64,000 nt of DNA, taken from the NCBI GenBank assembly GCA_947453445.1, contig CANGGP010000011.1, positions 1 to 64,000 on the forward strand, read 5' to 3'. The notes under the pieces were generated by a model that was not told where the DNA came from, ran no database searches, and saw only the letters and a program-made list of their open reading frames with translations. A program made the translations under genes and the position numbers. The first letter of the stretch is position 1, and the number at the start of each line of letters is the position of its first letter. Origin of the DNA: Sphingobacteriaceae bacterium (GTDB taxonomy: Bacteria > Bacteroidota > Bacteroidia > B-17B0 > Aurantibacillaceae). This document shows positions 52,049-61,425 of the stretch, piece by piece.

Positions 52049-53344
52049 TTGAAACTCATTTCTAAATATAACCGCATCAATATTCTTTTGATTGTTGTGA
52101 TATTTGTGATGAGTAGTATGGCCTTAAATTTTTTCGTGAAGCGAACAATGATCTCTGAATTAGACGAGGCGCTGCAAGAAATAAAAGACCGCGCATCTAA
52201 TTATACACAAAAGGAGCAAAAAATACCGGTTAATTTTACCTTAGATGATTATCACATTGTTTATGCAATAACACCAAATTTGCGTCAAAATGACCTTTAT
52301 AAAACCATCGCACACACAAATCACGAAAAAAATAAAATTCAAAATTTTAGAGAACTATCTTATACCACAAACATTGGCCAATTCACTTATCTGGTGAAGA
52401 TTGAAAAACCAATTGAAGGCATGCGTCAAATGGCCGCCAATATTATTAATTTGAGTATTGTTACCCTTTTAATTGTTGTTTTATTTCTTGTTGTAGTTAA
52501 CCGTTATGTTTTAACACGCCTTTGGAGCCCATTTTATAAAAGTTTGGAAGTCATGGATCGGTTTCAATTGAACAAGCAAAACGACCTCGATTTTCCAATT
52601 ACAAGTACCGAAGAATTTAATTATATGAATGCAATTTTGAAACGCAGTACTTTAAAAGCGGGCGAAGATTATGTAGCATTAAAAGAATTTACTGAAAATG
52701 CTTCCCACGAACTGCAAACGCCTTTGGCAATCATTGGCTCCAAACTTGATTTATTAATACAAGATGAAAATTTGAGTGAAAAACAAGAAGAAAAAATAAG
52801 ATCTGCTTACACAGCGTTAAAGAGGATTTCACAATTAAATCAGTCGTTGTTATTGTCGGCAAAAATAGGGAATCAGCAATTTGCAGAAAAAAGCAGAATT
52901 TCATTTAAGCAAAAAATCAATGAAAAACTCAATCAGTTTCAAGAATTGTGGGAGGAACAAATTGTTGTAAACGCAAATATGGAAGAGTCGTTTGTGTTAA
53001 TGAATAAAGACCTTAACGACACGCTCATTAATAACTTATTGAGCAACGCCACCAAACACAATGTGCTAAACGGTAGCATTCGCATTCAATTAATTCCGGG
53101 CGAACTCAGCATTACCAACACAGGAACAAACCAAGCTTTGGATTCGAAAAAACTTTTTCAGCGTTTTTATAAAAGTGATCAAAATTCGAGAGGCAATGGA
53201 CTTGGTCTTAGTATTATTAAGCAAATTTGTGATACCTCAGGTATAACGATTAATTATTATTATATCGAAAATACCCACAAATTTGTTCTAAGTTGGAATT
53301 ATCAACATATGGAAAACAAAAACACATGGCCATTTAAGCCCTAA
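52049..53344 (+). CDS. Sensor histidine kinase
   Basis: The 431-aa protein starts at TTG 52049. Two transmembrane helices (about 8-30 and 134-152) flank a periplasmic sensor of about 100 residues without a recognised domain. The dimerisation domain has the phospho-acceptor His 220 in FTENASHELQTPLAIIG. The ATPase domain has an N box (NNLLSNATKHN) and a G2 box (GNGLGLSIIKQ). The partner is the response regulator 11 bp upstream. Given the phosphatases to its left and the TonB receptor to its right, control of nutrient uptake is plausible. Confidence 0.92.
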   Translation: MKLISKYNRINILLIVVIFVMSSMALNFFVKRTMISELDEALQEIKDRASNYTQKEQKIPVNFTLDDYHIVYAITPNLRQNDLYKTIAHTNHEKNKIQNFRELSYTTNIGQFTYLVKIEKPIEGMRQMAANIINLSIVTLLIVVLFLVVVNRYVLTRLWSPFYKSLEVMDRFQLNKQNDLDFPITSTEEFNYMNAILKRSTLKAGEDYVALKEFTENASHELQTPLAIIGSKLDLLIQDENLSEKQEEKIRSAYTALKRISQLNQSLLLSAKIGNQQFAEKSRISFKQKINEKLNQFQELWEEQIVVNANMEESFVLMNKDLNDTLINNLLSNATKHNVLNGSIRIQLIPGELSITNTGTNQALDSKKLFQRFYKSDQNSRGNGLGLSIIKQICDTSGITINYYYIENTHKFVLSWNYQHMENKNTWPFKP

Positions 53345-53388
53345 TAAAAATACAAACATCAGATTCACCGATAATCAAATAAACACAA

Positions 53389-55908
53389 ATGACCACCTCT
53401 CTTTACGCGCAATTTGCCAAAACATTTTTATTTTATATGATCTTTTTATTGTTTGTGCCGGTAGCATTTAATGCCCAACAAATTGATAATAAATTTTCAG
53501 GAAGCATCACCGGAAAACTATGCGATTCAATAAACGGTTTACCAATTGAATATGCTTCCATAAGTTTAGTAGAAGAAGTTACACGCAAAACTGTGAATGG
53601 CATTACAAGCGACGACAAAGGGGCATTTAAATTGAACAATATACCTGATGGTAAATACACTGTGTCGGTTTATTTTATTGGGTATAAAAACCTTAACATT
53701 TCGAATATCAACATCAACAAATCCAACCAGCATATCAATCTTGGTTTATTAAAACTAATCAATAATCAAACGGCATTAAATGAAGTGGTGGTTAACACCG
53801 AACAAACTTTAATCGAAAATAAAATTGATAAAATGGTGTACAATGCCGAAAAAGATTTGACCGCCCAAGGTGGCAGTGCATCTGATATATTAAAAAAGAT
53901 TCCACAAATTTCTGTTGATGTAAATGGAAATGTTGATTTACAAGGCAATTCAAATATTCGGTTTTTAATCAACGGCAAACCTTCAAGCATGTTTGGCAAC
54001 AATGTGGCCGATGTTTTGCGCTCAATTCCTGCCAACCAAATTCAAAGCATTGAAGTCATTACCAGTCCGGGTGCCAAATACGACGCTGAAGGGGGAGGCA
54101 TTATCAATATTATCCTTAAAAAATCGAATGCCAAAGGTTATAACGGCAATATGGCCATCACAGCAGGTACAAGATTAGAGAACGGCGCATTGAATTTAAG
54201 TGCCAGAAATAATAAAATTGGGGTGAATGCTTTTATGAGCGGCAGTGCGCAGTTATTAACCACTACTTACAATAGTTTAAACCGTCGATCAACAGATGCT
54301 TCCACACAAGAGAGTACGTTATTGCATCAAAATGGACAAAGTGATTTTACCCGTGATGCTTATCAAGGTGGTTTGAATGCGGATTGGGCTATTAATCCAA
54401 AAAACACTATCACAGCGGCCTTCAATTATAATTATTTACACAATCGCACCAACGGACTCATGATGCGTCAAATATCACTGTTCGATGCAGGTGGCGGGTT
54501 AAATACTTACGATAACTTGAATGTATTATCACGGAATGAGTCAACGGTTACTAGCATCGATTATAGTTTAAATTATAAAAAGACTTTTAAAACAGAAGGG
54601 CAGGAGTTTGAAGTTTTATTTACTGCTTCACAATCAGATTACAAGATTGCTTATTCACAATCGCAAAATTCAATCTTAACCAAATCAATACTATCAGCTT
54701 CAGAGGGAAATAATCCCGGTAAAGACAATCAAATGAATCTTGCACTCAATTATGTGCAGCCGATTAAAAAGTTAATGACCTTTGAAACAGGTTTAAAAAT
54801 GGTAACGAATACCATCACCAGCCAATCAAATGTGTTTTTATACAACAATGTATACAATGATTATTTATTGAATCTCCCGCAATCAAACAGCTTTATTTAC
54901 GACCGCAAAATATATGCCGCTTATCTTTCAGTAAGTTCTAAATTATTTAATTTTTTGGATGTTAAAGCAGGATGCCGCATAGAGAACACCCAAACAAATG
55001 CCAAATACAGTCAAGTTGATAACGTTGTCATCTCGCCATACAACACAGTGGTGCCATCATTAGCCATTTCCCGTACATTTAAGGAGCATCAAACCATCAA
55101 ATTAAATTATAGCCGACGCATTTCAAGGCCAAGTTATAGAGATGTAAATCCATTTGTAAATGCGGCAGATCCAAAAAATATTACGGCCGGAAATGTAAAT
55201 TTAAAGCCGGAGTATAGCGACAATATTGAATGCACTTATTCAAATATCTTTAAGAAAGGCAGTAGTTTAAATTTGATCGGCTTTTTTAGAGGCAATTACC
55301 AGGATATTCAGCCTTACAGTCGTTATTATGATAAATTGTTAATTGGTGATTCAATTTATCAACATGTAGCAGTAAGCAGCAGAGAAAACATTGGCACGGA
55401 GTATAACACCGGACTAACAATTGCTTCAAACATTGTGGTATCAAAGGTGTTCAGTATGCGCTCAAATATTTCAACATTTTACCGTGTCATTAAAAGTATC
55501 TATAGCGATGGCAGTATTAATGGTTGGATGTATAGAATCAATGTAACGGCTTCGTTTCAATTCAGCAAAACATTGGCAGCCGAATTGTTTGGTAATTTTA
55601 ATTCACCACGCATCAATGCACAAGGTGTACTACCAACTTTTACCACCTACAATTTAGCGATTCGGAAAATTTTATTTAATTCAAAAGGAAGTATTGCGCT
55701 AACAGCCACCAATCCATTCGACAAATATGTAAATCAAAAAACCACTCTAAATGGTTCGAATTTTTCTACTGTTAATTTATTGTTATTGCCATATCGCTCA
55801 TTCGGCATCAATTTTACTTACAAATTCGGCAGAATGGAATTTAAAAAACAGAAAGAACTCGAAGATGCCAATCTCACAAATCCTTCTGCTCCCGGAAACG
55901 GCAACTAA
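53389..55908 (+). CDS. TonB-dependent receptor family, outer-membrane beta-barrel
   Basis: The 839-aa protein has a signal peptide, a CarboxypepD_reg-like domain (about 35-120: GSITGKLCDSINGLPIEYASI) and a plug (about 125-225: TAQGGSASDILKKIPQISV, INGKPSSMFG, EVITSPGAKYDAEGGGIINII). The barrel is of the type named outer-membrane beta-barrel family (OMP_b-brl_3), ending LLLPYRSFGINFTYKFGRM plus a short polar tail. It lies 45 bp after the histidine kinase and is probably in its operon or its regulon. Confidence 0.9.
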   Translation: MTTSLYAQFAKTFLFYMIFLLFVPVAFNAQQIDNKFSGSITGKLCDSINGLPIEYASISLVEEVTRKTVNGITSDDKGAFKLNNIPDGKYTVSVYFIGYKNLNISNININKSNQHINLGLLKLINNQTALNEVVVNTEQTLIENKIDKMVYNAEKDLTAQGGSASDILKKIPQISVDVNGNVDLQGNSNIRFLINGKPSSMFGNNVADVLRSIPANQIQSIEVITSPGAKYDAEGGGIINIILKKSNAKGYNGNMAITAGTRLENGALNLSARNNKIGVNAFMSGSAQLLTTTYNSLNRRSTDASTQESTLLHQNGQSDFTRDAYQGGLNADWAINPKNTITAAFNYNYLHNRTNGLMMRQISLFDAGGGLNTYDNLNVLSRNESTVTSIDYSLNYKKTFKTEGQEFEVLFTASQSDYKIAYSQSQNSILTKSILSASEGNNPGKDNQMNLALNYVQPIKKLMTFETGLKMVTNTITSQSNVFLYNNVYNDYLLNLPQSNSFIYDRKIYAAYLSVSSKLFNFLDVKAGCRIENTQTNAKYSQVDNVVISPYNTVVPSLAISRTFKEHQTIKLNYSRRISRPSYRDVNPFVNAADPKNITAGNVNLKPEYSDNIECTYSNIFKKGSSLNLIGFFRGNYQDIQPYSRYYDKLLIGDSIYQHVAVSSRENIGTEYNTGLTIASNIVVSKVFSMRSNISTFYRVIKSIYSDGSINGWMYRINVTASFQFSKTLAAELFGNFNSPRINAQGVLPTFTTYNLAIRKILFNSKGSIALTATNPFDKYVNQKTTLNGSNFSTVNLLLLPYRSFGINFTYKFGRMEFKKQKELEDANLTNPSAPGNGN

Positions 55909-55982
55909 TTACAATTTGGTAAAGATTTGGTGACTTATAAAATACAACTGCCATCTAATTTAGTCGCACCAAAATTGAATAT

Positions 55983-57230
55983 GTGAATCGGTGTAGAAAA
56001 TTATTATCATTTAAGCCTTTTTTCATTCTAGGGTTCCTTTTTTTTAAATCTATTCCACTTATAAGTCAATCAGGTTGCACTGATCCACAGGCAATTAATT
56101 ACAGCAGCTCGGCAACAATAAATAACGGTTCATGCACTTACGATGTAACATTAATGCAAGCAACACCCAAAGGACCATTGTTTTCCTTTGCCGGTGAATC
56201 ATCAGGCTTATATTATGAAAATGGCATTGTTTGGACGCACAATGATAGTGGAAATGCTGCAGATTTTTTTAAAGTCGATACAGCTTCGGGTGCCCTCATT
56301 CAAAAGGTAAGCGTAACAAATTTTCCAAACATTGATTGGGAGGATATAACGGCAGACAGCAACTTTATTTATATTGCTGATTGCGGCAACAACAATGGCA
56401 CGCGCACCGATTTAAAAATTCTTAAAATCGACAGGGCACAATTGACAAATACAGCTGCGGTAATTGGTGTTACAGCGCAAGCCATTAATTTTGTGTACGC
56501 CGATCAAACCAGTTATGCTTCAAACAGCAGTAATAATTATGACTGCGAAGCAATACTGTCGATGAATGGCGCTATATATTTATTTACCAAGGATAGGGGC
56601 GATTTTCAAACACGTGTGTATCGATTGCCTAAAGTAGCCGGCAGTTATACTGTTTCACCATACACTTCATACAACGTAAACGGAAAAATTACAGGAGCCG
56701 ATTATCATCGTACAAAAAAAGAAGTGGTACTCATCGGTTATATGGCATCTAACAAAAATTCGTTTTTGTACTTTTTAAATGATTTTAGCGGTGATTTATT
56801 TTTTTCAGGCAATAAACGCAGGATTGAAATTGGGAATGCCGTGAATGATTGGCAAACTGAAGGCGTGACTTATGGTGTAAATGCGAATGAACTTTTTATT
56901 TCTTGTGAAACCTCTTATACAACGGCAACGTTGTATAATTCAAATAAAACAAATATGATAGTACTAGGGCAACCGGAAAACTATGATTATAATTATTTAG
57001 TGAACATTTATCCGATTCCGGCGGAAGATCAATTAATTATTGAAAGTAAAGAAGCCATTTTAGAAATGGAGTTAAAAAACAGTGGCGGACAAGTTATTCT
57101 GCATGAATTGATGAATACAGATAGATTACGCATTGATTTTGATGATCATCCTCAACTAAAAAGCGGTTTTTATTTTATTCAAATAAAAACACTATTTGGA
57201 ATTTGTGTGAGAAAGTTAATGATTCTTTGA
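55983..57230 (+). CDS. T9SS-sorted secreted protein
   Basis: The 415-aa protein starts at GTG 55983; an ATG three bases earlier is followed immediately by TGA. A signal peptide precedes GCTDPQAINYSSSATINNGSC, the short Cys-containing module often found in Bacteroidetes secreted proteins. The middle (IDWEDITADSNFIYIADCGNNNGTR...) is propeller-like, as in SdiA-regulated or NHL-type proteins. The T9SS tail is NIYPIPAEDQLIIE, SGGQVIL, LKSGFYFIQIK, ending VRKLMIL. It is followed after 35 bp by another T9SS gene. Confidence 0.85.
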   Translation: MNRCRKLLSFKPFFILGFLFFKSIPLISQSGCTDPQAINYSSSATINNGSCTYDVTLMQATPKGPLFSFAGESSGLYYENGIVWTHNDSGNAADFFKVDTASGALIQKVSVTNFPNIDWEDITADSNFIYIADCGNNNGTRTDLKILKIDRAQLTNTAAVIGVTAQAINFVYADQTSYASNSSNNYDCEAILSMNGAIYLFTKDRGDFQTRVYRLPKVAGSYTVSPYTSYNVNGKITGADYHRTKKEVVLIGYMASNKNSFLYFLNDFSGDLFFSGNKRRIEIGNAVNDWQTEGVTYGVNANELFISCETSYTTATLYNSNKTNMIVLGQPENYDYNYLVNIYPIPAEDQLIIESKEAILEMELKNSGGQVILHELMNTDRLRIDFDDHPQLKSGFYFIQIKTLFGICVRKLMIL

Positions 57231-57265
57231 ATCAACAATACCTATTATTTATTAAATTAAACATA

Positions 57266-58228
57266 ATGAAAACTGTAAATAAATTTTTTATTACCATTAC
57301 CCTTGTTTTCTCAATTATATTGTTGAACGGGCAAAACAGATTACTCCATTACTGGCATTTTAATAATACCTTGCCTGTATCCGGTGCCGGTGGCGTTCAT
57401 TTTGGCACTAGTCCAATGAACTCCGATTATACAAGGCCCGGAATAACCAGAGGGTATTTAAGATATGTAAAATTAAATACTTGCTTTAAAGATACCGGAT
57501 ATTGGGACAATGGTACTTTGGGCGACACAATCAATCAACGTATTGGTGTTGTAGGTTGTTGTCCGAGTTTTTCTGCAACAACAAATAATTCTTATGTGAG
57601 AATGAGAAATCCATCTGACAGCATGCAATTTTTGATGTATATCCCTACAAAAAATTTCAAAAACATCATTATCAAATACGGATCACAAGCATCAAGCACC
57701 GCTAGTGGGCAACACCGTCAAAACTTTGACTATAGTTTGGATAGCGGCAATACATTTATCACTACAGGTTTGCCAAAATTATTTGATTCTGCAGGTACCA
57801 GTTGGGGGAAAATTACTGTTGATTTAAAAAACCTTAGCACAATTAACAATTTAAATAAATTGATGTTAAGAATTCGATTTGGAGCACCGAATACCGGGAC
57901 AAGCGGTAATAACCGATTCGACAACCTTACGGTAGAAGGAGATTCGATTGTTACCGGTCAAGCAACAGGTATGTCTGAAAAGCTTTTAGAAAAAAGTATG
58001 TTCAATGTATTTCCAAATCCAACCCACAATAGTTTACAAATTACCGGCCCCTCGATTGATACAAAAGAGATAGTGATTACTTCCGTAACAGGTCAATTAA
58101 TGGTTTTTAACCGAAGAGACAACAATCATTTTATTGATGTTGACGATTTTGCCGCAGGATTATACTTTATCAGATTAACTGAAAAACAATCGGGCGAAAG
58201 TGTCATTTTAAAGTTTGTGAAGGAATAA
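57266..58228 (+). CDS. T9SS-sorted secreted protein, hypothetical
   Basis: From ATG 57266 the protein is 320 aa with a signal peptide (KFFITITLVFSIILLNGQ). The first in-frame codon, at 57203, overlaps the previous gene and is rejected. The mature part begins RLLHYWHFNNTLPVSG and has jelly-roll-like strands (FDYSLDSGNTFITTG, LMLRIRFGAPNTG). The sorting tail is FNVFPNPTHNSLQI, SVTGQLMVF, FAAGLYFIRL, ending VILKFVKE. It is probably co-transcribed with the preceding T9SS gene. Function is unknown. Confidence 0.82.
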   Translation: MKTVNKFFITITLVFSIILLNGQNRLLHYWHFNNTLPVSGAGGVHFGTSPMNSDYTRPGITRGYLRYVKLNTCFKDTGYWDNGTLGDTINQRIGVVGCCPSFSATTNNSYVRMRNPSDSMQFLMYIPTKNFKNIIIKYGSQASSTASGQHRQNFDYSLDSGNTFITTGLPKLFDSAGTSWGKITVDLKNLSTINNLNKLMLRIRFGAPNTGTSGNNRFDNLTVEGDSIVTGQATGMSEKLLEKSMFNVFPNPTHNSLQITGPSIDTKEIVITSVTGQLMVFNRRDNNHFIDVDDFAAGLYFIRLTEKQSGESVILKFVKE

Positions 58229-58383
58229 TCTTTCTCTTTTAAACCTTATCAATTACTTTGGTCTTATGCAGCCTTAGCTCTCAAGTTTAGTCGCTATTTC
58301 TTAGCACTTAATTAATGCATAGAATATCTTAAATAACCTTTACCGCAACCTATTCCATCTAATTTTGCCACTCAATTCGAAAT

Positions 58384-60186
58384 ATGATGAAGACCATAAA
58401 AGGAAAGTTGCTTGGTATTTTACTCTCATTTTTATTGATTACTTGTTTAACCTCAGTCGTCGCTTTTAAATATTTTGTCGGCCGTAGAGATGCATTAGCT
58501 GAGTTTGTTAATAAAACTGAAAGTATACATGTTTTGTTGTTGGAAGATGTAAACACCATGCATCAGTTTTTCGAAGTTGAGACAATTAATCCGACTTACT
58601 TCTATTCAAGAAATAGTGACTTGCTGACATCACACCAAATTATTTGCAAAAAAATTGGCGAGGCTTTTATTTCTTTGAATCATTTACAAAAGGAAAACGA
58701 TTTTTTATTGACCGATACAATTGTGAAGCTACAAACTAACTTTGCGAACTACACAAAAAATATTGATAGTATCATTGATAAAATCTTGATTCGCGGATTT
58801 AAGGATTTTGGAATTGAAGGCAATATGCGGCATTTTGCGCATCAGTTGGAATTGCATAATGTAGAAATAGGGCTCATCAATGTATTGCAATTAAGAAGAC
58901 ATGAAAAGGATTATATCATTCGCCAAGAAGAAGAATATGCCAATAAACACACCCAACTGCTCAGCGAAATTCAAAAAAAGATAAACGCCAGTAGCAGTAT
59001 TGGTTTAACAAAAAAAGAGGAGTTACTCAATTTATTAAATAACTATTCGAAGCAATTTGCCAATTTGGTTATTTATGAAAAGAATATTGGGTTAAGAAAA
59101 TATGGCGGACTTAAACTTAAAATAGACCAAATTTCCGTCAACATTGTTTATTCTCTTTCTGCATTGGTTTTGGATTCAAAAAGCAAAGTGGCCATTGCCA
59201 TTTTTAGAATGGAATTATTTTACCTATTGGTAGCCCTTGTTTTTGTTTTAATTGGGCTAATAGCGGCAGTATTTATTTCAAGAAAAGCATCTCAATCAGT
59301 TACTGATTTAAAAAATAAAATTGTACAGTTCGTTGAAAGTGATTTCACAAAAAGAACGGTTTTACCAATTAATAATTCGCAAGATGAAGTCGACACTTTA
59401 ATCACAAATGTGAGTGTGATGGAACAGCATATTGTAAATCAAATGGAGATGTTAAAGCAATCTAATAACGATTTAGAGATGTTATTTTATGCCACATCGC
59501 GCGACATTCGAATGCCGCTGATTAACGCAATGCAGGTAATTGATTTGGCCATTGTAAATGTATCAGATCCTCAAAGCCTTCAATATTTTAAAATAATTAA
59601 AGAAAAATGGCTTACTCTAATCCACATTGTGGATGATTTGGGTATTATAACAAGTATTAAAAGTGTAAATGCAAAATCTGACGAAATTAATTTTCAAGAC
59701 CTTATTAAATCAATTTATGGTGAATTTGAGTCTCACGAAAAATTTAATGAAGTGATTTTATCGGTTAAAATTAAAACACAAAATAAATTCTATTCATCCT
59801 TGGCTTTGCTTAGATCGGTTTTCAGAAATTTAATTGAAAATAGTCTTAAATATTCAAAAGGAGCTGGCCAATCTAGTTTTATTAAAATAGAAATAATTGA
59901 GATAAAAGATGGCAGTCTGCATATACAAATCATTGACAATGGAATTGGTATAAAAGAAGAACACCAAGAAAAAATATTCGATATGTTCTACAGAGGAACA
60001 GCGGAATCAGATGGCGTGGGACTAGGTTTGTATATTGTGAAAAGTGCAGTCGAAAAACTGGAGGGAACGATCATTTGCGATAGTATTGAAAATTTAGGTT
60101 CAACTTTTTCCATTTTATTACCAAATGCCGTACTTAAAACAAATCTCAAACAAAAAATCATACAAAAATTGGAGTTGGTTCAATAA
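58384..60186 (+). CDS. Sensor histidine kinase-like protein lacking the phospho-histidine
   Basis: The 600-aa protein has a transmembrane helix at about 9-28, a helical sensor region of about 240 residues, a second helix at about 276-298, a HAMP-like linker, and a kinase core. The ATPase part is intact (NLIENSLKYS, IDNGIGIKEEH, FDMFYRG, GVGLGLYIV). In the dimerisation helix, where the family has SHDLRSPL-like sequence, this protein reads TSRDIRMPL, so the phospho-acceptor His is Arg 373 (codon CGC, 59500-59502). Autophosphorylation at the usual site is therefore not expected. No response regulator is adjacent. An ATG at 58387 is an alternative start. Confidence 0.85.
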   Translation: MMKTIKGKLLGILLSFLLITCLTSVVAFKYFVGRRDALAEFVNKTESIHVLLLEDVNTMHQFFEVETINPTYFYSRNSDLLTSHQIICKKIGEAFISLNHLQKENDFLLTDTIVKLQTNFANYTKNIDSIIDKILIRGFKDFGIEGNMRHFAHQLELHNVEIGLINVLQLRRHEKDYIIRQEEEYANKHTQLLSEIQKKINASSSIGLTKKEELLNLLNNYSKQFANLVIYEKNIGLRKYGGLKLKIDQISVNIVYSLSALVLDSKSKVAIAIFRMELFYLLVALVFVLIGLIAAVFISRKASQSVTDLKNKIVQFVESDFTKRTVLPINNSQDEVDTLITNVSVMEQHIVNQMEMLKQSNNDLEMLFYATSRDIRMPLINAMQVIDLAIVNVSDPQSLQYFKIIKEKWLTLIHIVDDLGIITSIKSVNAKSDEINFQDLIKSIYGEFESHEKFNEVILSVKIKTQNKFYSSLALLRSVFRNLIENSLKYSKGAGQSSFIKIEIIEIKDGSLHIQIIDNGIGIKEEHQEKIFDMFYRGTAESDGVGLGLYIVKSAVEKLEGTIICDSIENLGSTFSILLPNAVLKTNLKQKIIQKLELVQ

Positions 60187-60439
60187 AATAAATTGTATCT
60201 GAACTTCTCGTTTTTTGGAGATAGTTTCACGCATTGACGGTCAATAAATCCTTTTTATGGTTATTTTAAATTATCAATTTTGTTATTGAATGCACATCGC
60301 AATGTTATCATATCTCTACCAAAAAAGGTATAATGTTAGTCTTTTCATTTTGGCGATTTTATAGTAACACAATTTTAAGACCTTGTTAAAGAAGAAATCT
60401 TTTAAGAGCAAGTACTTTGTCTTGAAAAAATTATTTAAA

Positions 60440-61321
60440 ATGAAAAAAATTACTTTAATGGCAGTTTTAATGATTGCCACATCAATTAGCAGCTTCAGTC
60501 AAACAACTGCAGCGGCAAAAGCACAAGGCGTTGGCGCTAATGTAACAGTTAGAGGAGTTGTAATTAACGGCTCTGAGCTTGGTATCATAAGGTATATACA
60601 AGATAATACAGGTGGTATTGCCGCATATGGTAGTCCATGCGCAACTTTAAATAAGGGAGATTCTGTTGTGATATCAGGGCCTTTAACCGAGTTTTATAAC
60701 TTGTTTGAAATTTCCCCACCGGTAGTTAATTTAATTTCAACCAATGCAAAATTATTCGCTCCTGAAGTTGTTACTCCTTCAACTTTTGGTGAAACACAAG
60801 AGGGTAAATTGATCAAAATTATGAACTGTACTTTTAATGCAACCGGTAATTTTTCTAGCACTGCAACAAATTACACTGTAACATCCAACAGTCAAACATT
60901 TGCAGTACGTAGTAATACTTTATTGTCCGGTACGCCGATTCCAACCGGTACTGTTCACATAATTGGTGTTGGTTCACAGTTTTGTGGTCCACAAAGTTCG
61001 TCTGGTTGTACAACTGGCTACCAATTGCTTCCAAGAACAACTGCAGATTTTGTTTTACCTTCTGTAACAGGTTTAAATGAATTTACACAAACCTTAGGCT
61101 TAAGTGTTTACCCAAATCCAAGTAATCATACGATTCATTTCAGCTTAAACAACGATGAGAAAGTTTCCTTCGTATATATTTCTGACATCTTAGGACATTG
61201 TGTATTTGCAAGTGAAGAAAACATTTCGACCATTGATGTTAGTGCAATGCCTAAAGGCATTTATCATATCAATTTGCGTTCAAAGAACAATCTTTATCAA
61301 GGTAAATTTATTAAGGAATAA
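60440..61321 (+). CDS. T9SS-sorted protein with OB-fold-like domain
   Basis: From ATG 60440 the protein is 293 aa with a signal peptide (MKKITLMAVLMIATSISSFSQ). Earlier in-frame codons add a basic stretch and are rejected. Residues about 22-205 resemble the OB-fold modules of DUF5689-type and YhcR-like proteins (AQGVGANVTVRGVVINGSE, IRYIQDNTGGIAAYGS, KGDSVVISGPLTEFYN). The sorting tail is SVYPNPSNHTIHF, DILGHCVFAS, MPKGIYHINL, ending YQGKFIKE. It lies just before the TonB receptor that leaves the window. Confidence 0.85.
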   Translation: MKKITLMAVLMIATSISSFSQTTAAAKAQGVGANVTVRGVVINGSELGIIRYIQDNTGGIAAYGSPCATLNKGDSVVISGPLTEFYNLFEISPPVVNLISTNAKLFAPEVVTPSTFGETQEGKLIKIMNCTFNATGNFSSTATNYTVTSNSQTFAVRSNTLLSGTPIPTGTVHIIGVGSQFCGPQSSSGCTTGYQLLPRTTADFVLPSVTGLNEFTQTLGLSVYPNPSNHTIHFSLNNDEKVSFVYISDILGHCVFASEENISTIDVSAMPKGIYHINLRSKNNLYQGKFIKE

Positions 61322-61425
61322 TAAATAAATTTTTATTTCTACTCTTTAACCTTACAAAACAAGTTGGCCTTAATTGTCAAAATTGATTTACCATCTAACA
61401 ACATCTTGTTGCTAAACTGAAATTC

